A DNA stretch of 64,000 nucleotides from Aedes albopictus (taxonomy: Eukaryota; Arthropoda; Insecta; Diptera; Culicidae), in the NCBI RefSeq assembly GCF_035046485.1, contig NC_085138.1, forward strand, positions 295,558,515 through 295,622,514, in the 5' to 3' direction. Position 1 is the stretch's first letter. Each line of letters starts with the position of its first letter. Below are positions 55,498 through 64,000 of this stretch, piece after piece. Made by a program: the position numbers and the translations under genes. The notes below the pieces were generated by a model that searched no databases, was not told the DNA's origin, and worked only from the letters and a program-made list of their open reading frames with translations.

Positions 55498-56310
55498 GAA
55501 TGGTCTATTGAAAACGTTCCATACTTTATAAAAAATGTACCGGTAAAACAAAAAAATTTCTCATTAAAAGTGAAATTTTGCACCAATAAATAATACTGAA
55601 ATGCTCCATAATAAAATACAAATGCTCCATAGAAAAATGCAAACGCTCCATAAAAAATTGAAATTGTACCCATAGAAAATTGAATATTGCTCCATAGAAA
55701 AATTAAATTGCACCATAAAAAATAGAAATTGCACCATAGAAAATATATGAATGCTCCATAAGTATTAGCAAACTGCACCACATAAAATACAATTTGCTCC
55801 ATAAAAAATTGAAAATTCTCCATAACTTTGAACATTTGCACCACTAAAGCAGTGCAATGTAAAGCAATTCAGCCCTGCCGAATTAAATTATAAGAATATG
55901 CTATCTATGGAGGATTTTCAATTTTTCATGGAGCAATTCATATTTTCTATGGTGCAGTTTGATAATTCTTATGGAGAATTCATCTATTTCCTATGGTGCA
56001 ATTTAATTTTTTTATGGTGCAATTTAATTTTTCTATGGAGCAATATTCAATTTTCTATGGGTACAATTTCAATTTTTTATGGAGCGTTTGCATTTTTCTA
56101 TGGAGCATTTGTATTTTATTATGGGGCATTTCAGTATTATTTATTGGTGCAAAATTTCACTTTTAATGAGAAAATTTTAAGTTTTACCGGTACATTTTTT
56201 ATAAAGTATGGAACGTTTTCAATTATTTATGGGTAACATTGCACATTTTCATGGAACATATGTTCTTTCTTTATGGAGCACTTTTTGATTTTCTATGGAG
56301 CGTTTCTATT
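55498..56310. mobile_element. foldback built from an ATAGAAAATTGAATT-type repeat
   Basis: The left part (55498-55850) and right part (55890-56232) are mirror images, with matching outer words AACGTTCCATACTTTATAAA at 55517 and its complement near 56198. Each arm is made of units of about 18 to 28 bases (for example GCTCCATAGAAAAATT). Frames of 150 and 112 codons on opposite strands translate the two arms into nearly the same Phe/Tyr-rich peptide and are artefacts. Confidence 0.85.
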
Positions 56311-56513
56311 TGTTTATGGGTGCTATAAATAGGCTGCCATTCCTCGTATCGTTTAATTGTTTACGCCAATTTGGAATCTGAAATGAAACGTAGATTGGTT
56401 TTGTACCTAAACAATTAAAAAAAATCTCAAATTTCAGCCTTAGGCTTGAATCAAAATTAGGACGAAAATGGTGTTTACCAACATCAAGTATTTCCGTTGC
56501 CAACTCTATACTA

Positions 56514-57411
56514 CACACTAAGATTCTATTTCGCTGTTCGGTAAATATTTTGCTGGAAAAAATCGGTAAAGTGAAAAAACTACCGGTTTTCGGTAATCAT
56601 AATTTATTTTACAAGAGTTCGGTAAATTGGTTACCGATTCGTTTGTGATTTGATACTGTGACAGCATAATCTGTCAAATAATTTACCGTACACACTGTAA
56701 AATCGTGTTTTTACCATATACTGTAAGAAACAGTACCGAAAAGTTTGTAAACCAGACCCAAGTTTACCGAAATTCCGTAAAGTTGCGAGCAACGATTGCG
56801 AAGTGTCAAATTGGTGACAGATTACATTTTCATGTCGGTTTCTGTAGTTCTAAGTTTAGTGCCCTCTAAAAAACTAGTTTAGTGACCAGAGAAATACGAT
56901 AATGCTAAACGGAGCATCGCATTAGTGGCTGGAGTTGGGTAAATATTCATACATAAATTTATTCGTGCTTTCTCCCATTTTAATAATCAAACATTCCGTT
57001 TCAGCCTCTTCAGTTGTTTTCGTGATCCAATGAGTGGAAACTCGTTTCAAGTGCAAGCAACGGGCCAATGTTAAGACGAAATAAGTTTAAACGGAGCGGT
57101 TTGCTTGTGAAAATGTTAAAATATCATTAAAAATTTGATAAATAAAAACCTACTAAACCCTACTGCATCTTTCATTTTTACAAGTACCGAAAATCTGTAA
57201 AATATCCAAAACAAAACAATGATTTACCGAAATCCTACGGTGATTCTGCAGCTCAAATTACCGGAGAAATTCGGTAAATTGTGACAGCATTTCAAAAACA
57301 TCAAGTACCGAATGTTCGGTACTTGTTTCGATTACCGAACGGATTACCGAACGTTCAGCTGTTGAGAATTCGGTAAAAAAATACCGTATACTGTAAAAAA
57401 ATCTAAGTGTG
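56514..57411. mobile_element. TA-flanked MITE, CACACTTAGATT family, long copy
   Basis: TA at 56512-56513 and 57412-57413, with ends CACACTAAGATT and the complement of CACACTTAGATT. The interior repeats TACCGAA and TTCGGTAA words in both orientations. Length is 898 bp with no coding. Confidence 0.75.
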
Positions 57412-57551
57412 TACGGAAGGCACGACATTCGAAGCTCCTATCGGCGCAACACAAACATTTCCTGATTGCCAAATTCTTCCCGCGGCTATATTCGGTTATT
57501 GTGCACAGTTTGCTTTGGAAATTTCCAAATCTATGTATTTACAACAGTATA

Positions 57552-57772
57552 CACACTTATTTCTGAATTGCCTGTTCGGTACTTTTTTGACGAGATTATA
57601 ACAGCAGTACGATCTCGGTAGTTTCGGTAATCGATTTTACTGAGGTTCAGTAAAACAACTGTCAAAATCGTATGGAAAAGGTAAACAATGCATTTTTGCT
57701 GAACGAGCTCGGTGCTCAGCAGTTTAAATCTCGTCAAAAAATTACCGAACTCGGTAATAAAAATTAAGTGTG
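57552..57772. mobile_element. TA-flanked MITE, CACACTTA family, short copy
   Basis: TA at 57550-57551 and 57773-57774, with ends CACACTTATTTCTG and the complement of CACACTTAATTTTT. TTCGGTA/TACCGAA words are again present. It sits 140 bases from the long copy and is followed by the same TACGGAA word. Confidence 0.7.
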
Positions 57773-57774
57773 TA

Positions 57775-60540
57775 CGGAAAGAAGCCGACTTCGCCCACCA
57801 ACGCCTCAACCTCAACGCAGTCCGTGTGAAAAGGTCAAGTGGTGGCTTGTTCGCAAACACGCGAAACACAATTTAAGGCCCGCAAGGCATCGTTACCATG
57901 CCCTCTCCCCGTTGCTGCGTTAGCAGCCAGTCAACTAGTGTGGCATAGGATTGTTCCAGGGAGCAAATAAATTGGTCGGCCTAATTGAAACAGATTATGC
58001 GTCTCAGATCAACCGGCCGTGTAGTGAGCCAGAGAGAGTGTCCTGGGTGTTGAGGACCGGATTCGAGGAAAAGTCGCCCGGTGTAAACGACGATGAGCTA
58101 CTGCAGTTCAAGATCCGCAATGTGGGCCGGTTAGTGACCGTGGCTTTTCCGCCCCAGCTGGGAACGTAATATGCGTGTTTATGTTGTTCTTGGGCTGGCC
58201 AGCACATTATAATCGTGTTGTTTCGTGAGGCAGCTAAGCCGGGCCGCCGAACCCAAAGCAACCGGATTATTGGGGATTACGACAAAGGCGAGCGGTTCCC
58301 ATGTGGTAAACGGGTTTATTACCAACACATCTCCTAGCTATGGGTTGCTTGCTTGTGTTTTGCACTGCTCTGCTCGGAGAGGTTTGCAAATTTCCAGGAT
58401 TTGTTAACACGGGAAACAGCGAAGGATCTTCATTTGGAAAAGGAGGATGGTAATTTCTCTACATTAGTGTTAGTTGTTAAAATGGAATTTGATCCCTGGT
58501 AAACCTTCCGCAACCTGTTTCGTTTCTTCGTGGTACCGGTTTCGTGATTAAGGTGAAACTGGAAGCATTTCCTCACTTTTTACTCTATGATTTTTAAAAA
58601 AATAATGAAGCATTATTTTTGAAAACGGTCTCCGTGCAGAGTTAGAGGAATGATCAAGGTATCACCTGGATTTTTTTAACTTGTGGAAAATGATTATCAG
58701 TTTTCAAAAACCATTTTTGAACAAAATTGTGATGACTTTTTTTCAGCCAAATTTTTACTTTGCGCATCAATATCTCGGAAAGTTTACATGAAAAGCCCTT
58801 TTTTGAGTCCCGTCCAAAGATTTGAAATTTCAAGAGGAAGATTTTTGTCGAAGACATAATTAGTGGAAAATGTAATTTTCCACATCAAAACCATTTTTCT
58901 TTCAAGTGAACAACAGCAGTTTTCATGCGCTTGCGTGTGTGAGTAAGCAACGGACCAGCAGCAGCAGGACGGCTGAGCAAGTAAAACCGGTTTTGTTGGT
59001 CGTCGCACAAAGCGGAGACCGAAAAAACAACACACGGGAAGGTGGAATCTCGGGTGGGATAAATGAATGAAATTCTACGGCCAACGTAAAGCAGTTGCAT
59101 TTTGCTGAAGCATGATCGTAACTTTCTCTTTGTACGATTTAGTTTTCTCTGTGCTGTATGTTTTGGAAATATTAAAAAACATCATCAAATAATGATGCGC
59201 ATGTTCTTGACTATTGGCATAATCGTTGATTGTATGGACATAAACGATGCATATTAGAGAAGTGAAGTGTAACAAGGTCAATAAAAATGTTTGAATATGT
59301 TTTTAGCATTATCGAGAATGAACATATTCGTAGGTCAGCCGCTGCTGATTACGTAACAACATGTGAATTTGTTGATTATTCAATCAACTTTTATCAACCA
59401 GTTTAAAAGTTATGTGTGTTGTTATTATTATTATTAGTTTATTAAAGACACTTTTATACAAGAGTGGCATTCGTGTCGGCTGTGTGTTGTGAGAGTGAGT
59501 ATTTGAAGATATTTTTCGTTTTTTTCAAATGGTATATCTGAAAATTCATAACTTCTGAGCGTCTTGGCTACTTTGGATGAATGTTTCACTATTTGCTGTC
59601 GCAAATGCTACAATGTAGTACATAACTAAAATATTCATATTCTAGTGAATCCGCATGAAGCATAATTCTAGAAGCAAATAATGAATAGCCATTTTCTGTG
59701 AGGGGCCGTTCATAAAAATGAAAATATATTAGAACTCCACTGGCGCTATAATCACTTTTGTTGTTTAATTATTTTATTAACTTTACTTGTAATAATTGAT
59801 TATTTTAAACTGTTCATCTTGTAGAGCATCTTTTGTTTTGATAAACAAAATTCATTTGACACTTCTAGTATCGCTACTGCCGCTGGGCGTGGCAAACTAG
59901 ATGTTAGTCCCACGAACAGTCGCTAGTTATTCTAATTTCATAAAGTAAGTAGACCAAATAAATTCATATTTGAGTTTTGTGTCTTCAAGTCTAAGTTTTT
60001 GTAAATAGTGTAGCTTTGGGTATTATCGGCAGGTTTGTTCTCTTCGTCATGGGGGTTATGTCGGCCAAATTGCGTGAAACGGTTATATAATTCAGCTTGG
60101 TTGGGAATGATTAGAGGCCCACTCTGATAAAAAAAAACCTCAGGACGAAGACAACAAAACTGAAGAAATAGTGTAAGTTTCCCCATATCATGACTTTTGG
60201 GATCAATATAAATTTCTAGAGTGCGTATGAGGGTAGAAATATTTCTGAAATAATAAATATCAAAATAAATTGAACCAAGGTAAATATTGAATTGAGAGAA
60301 ACCAGACAGGATAATGAAGTTTCAAGAATGCAGCTATGGATTTTGAAGGAAAATTATGGTTTGAACAAGAAGTGGGAAATCCAAAGAAAGTGGAAGAGAA
60401 CAAGAAGCCGGGGTTTCTAAAGGGCAAGGTTTATGTCATGAGAAAAAACCGACGATGTCGGAAGACATGAAAAGTCCATTTTGAATAAGTTAAGGATACT
60501 TGAAACAAGATGGTGCTCCCAGGTATAAGAGATTCCCAGA
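57775..60540. other. no recognised gene
   Basis: Frames of 60 to 85 codons on both strands without domains. A (TTA)n run lies near 59424-59440. The part 57780-58430 is GC-richer and less repetitive and might be host sequence. Confidence 0.35.
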
Positions 60541-62395
60541 TATTCGTTTAATATTTTGCAACGATATTTTTTCAAAGGATCTTTTAGTATATTCTGTCAA
60601 AAAATCTTTCAGTTATTCTTCCGAGTATTCTTCCAAAAATACTCAAAAGGTTGCTACAGAAATTCACCCATAAATTCTTCAGTGGTTTTTATAGATATTC
60701 CTTCACAGTTTATTTTTCTCACGATTTAAAGATTGTTCCAAGAATTCCTACATAGATATTTACAGTATTTCATCACGAGATTTCATCACGAATTATTTCA
60801 TTGGACATTTATCAATAGACCCTTTCAGACAATTTCAGACAGGTTTTTTTAACACTGTCGCCCAAAGTTTTTTTTAGCGATTCTGCCATAGGATTCTCCA
60901 AGAATTCCAGATCTAGCAAGACAGTTTTTTCAGAGTTTTTCTTATGCATTTCCTTAAAGAAAATCTCATTGAATTATTCCAAGATTTGTTCAGAATCTCT
61001 TCCAGAGATTCCTCGAAGAATTTTTTCGGCTTTTTCTAAATATTGTCCCAGAGATTTTTGAGGAATTTCTCCAGTACCTCTTTTGGGTTTTCTTGCAAAG
61101 ATACTACAAGAAACTCTTGAAGCGAGATATCAAAACTCTATTCTTCTAGAAACTATACAAAAGAAATACTCTGGTATTCTTTAAAGATTCAAAGTGATTC
61201 CTTTGGAGATTCCACCATGAATTCCTTTTAAAATTCTACCAGAAAGTTCTTCAGGAGATCCTCCAACAAGTCCACAAGAAGCACTTACCAAGCTACTTTC
61301 AGAAATTCCTTCATAAACATTTATAAGAACTCATTCAGAGATTCTTCCAACAACATATAATTCATCCAGAGCTTTATCTGAGAATTGTCTAGGAAAATAT
61401 TCTTCCAAGAATTCTTTCTCCTATCCCTCAATATCCTTCAGAAATTCCCACCAGAGGAACTCGTTCAGTGTTCTCTCAGAGATTCAGCCAGAAACTCTTC
61501 CAGAGATTTCGTAAGCGATTCCTCTGTAGAAGTTCTCTCAGGAATAACTCAAGAAATTCCGCCAGTAGTTCTTTAAGTTATCCAATAATTCTTCAAGAGG
61601 TTCATCCGGAAGCTCGTCCAAAGGATCTTCCAGAATTCAATCAGGAGATTCCACCAAAGATTTCGCCAGTGATTTCTTCGGGGGTTTCTGAAAGCTTCCT
61701 TCAGGAAGAGAGTGCCTACTGTAGTTGCTCCAGAGTGTCCTTCTTTCAAAAATTTTTTAGGAGATTCATTTGAAATGCCTCCAGGTATTGTTTCAAAATT
61801 TTCCAGCAATCAATGTTCTTCTAGAAGTTTTTTTTCATACAAATCCTCCAACAAGGAATTCCTAAAGCGATTCTTTCAGAAATAATTCAAATTCCTTGTG
61901 GAAAAGGGACTCCTCCGGAAATCCCTCCAGGAACTCCTTCAGATATTTCAAAAAGTTCGATTTCATTTGATTTTAATTCCAAAGACTTCGACAAGAATTC
62001 TTCCAGAGATTCCTTCACCACGAAGTCAAGGAACTCATCTACACATTCCAATAGCATTTCCGCAAGCAGTTCTTCAGGATTCCTCCAGAAGTACCTAAAA
62101 AATTTTGTCAATATTATTCTCGAAAGGTTCTTCTAAGAATACCTTCAAGAGTATGTCCATGTGATCGCTACACTGTTTCCTCTTTGAATTTTTGCAGAAA
62201 TACCTCTAGGAGTTTCTTTGGAGATTTGCAAACATCTGTTGAGCAGTCTCTGGTGGTTACACGGGAGTATTTCTGGAACAAATCGTGATTGATTCTTTGC
62301 AGGAAGTTTTTGTTAAATTTCTTCGGGATGAAAGAACCTCTAGAGTAATTCCAGGGAAAACATTTTGAGGACCGTACGGAGAATTCTCTACTAGA
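60541..62395 (-). repeat. degenerate TTCTTCCAGAGATTCC repeat
   Basis: Words such as ATTCTTCCAGAGATT, AAATTCCTTC and GAGATTCCACC recur about every 12 to 18 bases, with a pyrimidine-biased plus strand. Frames here are artefacts. Confidence 0.8.
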
Positions 62396-62402
62396 GTGTC
62401 TG

Positions 62403-62560
62403 GACAGCGTGGACCTGGTATGATGGTTGAAACTATCACGCCCAGGACCTGAATTCAAATCCCACTCGCGACATACTCACAAAATGTATGTTCTTCCTTA
62501 GCAAGGGAATTAAAGCTGTGGGCCCGGAGACGAACTAGCCCCGGGCTAAAAATTTAGAAA
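62403..62560 (+). mobile_element. tRNA-derived SINE, same family as 2831-2986
   Basis: Box A-like TGGTATGATGGTTGAAAC and box B-like GAATTCAAATCCC are followed by a tail that matches the copy near 2850. It sits at the point where the surrounding degenerate repeat changes strand bias. Confidence 0.7.
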
Positions 62561-62569
62561 TAAAGATAA

Positions 62570-64000
62570 TTCTCAGGATTATTTTCCGTTAGGATGTCTG
62601 AAGCAATTCTTAGAACTCATAGAGAAGATATGGTGAAGTTTATGGAAGAATTTCGAAGAATGGACGAAGCATTTCAAAAGGAATTTATGAAGGACAACAG
62701 AAAGAATTCCTGATGAAATCTTAGAAGCAACCCTTATAGAAAGTCTCGAGGGGAGTTCCACAGGAGTTTCAGAAGGAATTTATTAATATGTATCCGAAAG
62801 TTATTTCGGAAGAATATTTAGAATAATTCCTGGAAAAAAATAAACAATTCCCAGATGAAGCTTCAAATGAATGTGTAGGGGAACTATTGTGAAAATGTTG
62901 CATGAATCAGTATATGAGTTCCTAGGAAGATTTCTGGAGGATTTTTGAAAGTAGCTCGAAAAATTCTTTCTGGAATCTGTGGAGGACTTTGTTGTAGATT
63001 TTCAAAAGGAATAACTGGAAGAGTCTTTTTAAGAATTTTAAGATGAATCTTTTGAAGAATTACAGAGGAAATATTTAGAATCATTCCTAGAAGCAATTTG
63101 TTGTCGTAACTTTGCAAGAAACCAACCAAGGGAACATTTGAAGAACATGCCTGGAATATTTTCTTAATCAATTTTATGAGGAAATCTAAAGAACTATCCG
63201 AGGAATATCTGGAAGAATTTCTGAGAAAATCTTTGGAATAGTGACGAAAATTTCAACTGGAAAATAATTGATTACACTAGTTTACAAAATAAAACGAAAG
63301 CTGTGAACTTTTGTCAACGACCAAAGTTTTTGAAGCACAATTTCGAAACCGTGCTTCAAAAAATTTTAAGTAGAGCAGTTTTTTAGTTTTAGCTCAATAT
63401 CGAGTTTTACAATTTTTTAAAATATAAAATTTACTAAAATTAAAATATCTTGCGAAGGAATTTCAGGAGGAATCTGCGAAGAAATTCATATAGGAATCCC
63501 CGAAACAATTCCAGGAACAATCCGTCAAACTAATTCGAGGAGAAATCCTCGACAGAAATCCAGGAAGAATTCCCGAAGGACTTCTTGTTGTAGTCCTCGA
63601 TGGAATTCCAGGAGAAATCCCCGAAGTCATTCCAGGAGGAATCTCCGAAGAATTTTCAATAGAAATCCCCGTAGAGTTTTCAAAAGAAATCACCGAACGA
63701 ATTTCATGAGAAATCCTTGAAAGATTTCCAGGTAAAATTCCTGAATAATGTTCAGGAGGCATCCCCGAAAGAATTCCAAAAAGAATCTCGAAGAAATTCC
63801 ATGATAAATTCCTGAATGAACTCCAGGAGGAATCCCCGAAAAAAATCCAAGAAATAATCCCTAAGTGATTTCCAGGAGCAATCCCTGGTGTAACTCAAGG
63901 AGCAATCCCGAAGGAATTCCAGGAAGAGCCCTCGAAGAAACTACAGAAAGAATCTCAAAAATTTTCAGCAGGAATCTCCAAACGAATTCCAGAAGGAATC
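62570..64000 (+). repeat. degenerate GGAGGAATCCCCGAAG repeat
   Basis: Purine-biased words (TCCAGGAGGAATCC, CCGAAGGAATTCC, TTTCTGGAGGATTTT) recur to the end of the window, with an unrelated AT-rich gap at about 63240-63440. Confidence 0.8.

Noticed and set aside
55392..56236. Two frames giving a Phe/Tyr-rich membrane-like peptide
   Set aside because: The same peptide comes from both arms of a foldback repeat on opposite strands.

Overview
The window looks like intergenic or intronic DNA from a culicine mosquito, most likely Aedes. This is inferred from a Feilai-like tRNA-derived SINE, several RTE-type LINE copies, a Penelope-like retroelement, a Jockey-type LINE scrap, gypsy-type and solo LTRs, and many MITEs typical of large culicine genomes. 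I see no intact host protein-coding gene. Nearly all recognisable sequence is mobile or repetitive. The single long intact coding region is the reverse transcriptase/GIY-YIG protein of a Penelope-like element (minus strand, 27708 to 25102).

Layout. 1-1573: 5' end of a minus-strand gypsy-type LTR element (LTR, primer site, broken gag). 1695-2250: Jockey-type RT scrap. 2538-2990: a MITE inside a TTAA MITE, then a SINE. 5010-5660: pyrimidine-rich degenerate repeat. 7880-9440: dead RTE fragment. 12795-18000: RTE copies carrying three later insertions (a hAT-type element, a foldback, and a solo LTR inside that foldback). 18050-22680: G-rich degenerate repeat, Feilai SINE, a 1.5-kb array of a 16-bp unit, a 136-bp satellite and a palindrome. 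24030-28131: a 418-bp hairpin, the Penelope element, a second 16-bp array in the opposite orientation, and a SINE. 29240-37160: hAT and piggyBac-type MITEs, a 150-bp satellite that reverses direction, GGAATTCC-type degenerate arrays and a SINE. 38924-43685: a 4.8-kb giant inverted repeat with about 745-bp arms. 43755-47900: a third RTE copy with a TA-flanked element, a 1.28-kb foldback and a SINE nested in it. 48430-57772: more MITEs, many with visible target-site duplications, a 112-bp satellite hit by two MITEs, a possible decayed host-gene fragment with a 58-nt intron, and a foldback built from an ATAGAAAATT-type repeat. 60540-64000: degenerate repeats that change strand bias at a SINE.

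The main value of the window is as a readable record of insertion order: I could read target-site duplications by eye for more than ten elements, and several stacks are two or three levels deep. The most unusual association is the intact Penelope ORF, which reads openly into a 16-bp minisatellite lying directly against its 5' side, with a second and much larger array of the same unit in inverted orientation 3.7 kb beyond its 3' end. All family names come from motifs and termini read directly; no database search was possible.
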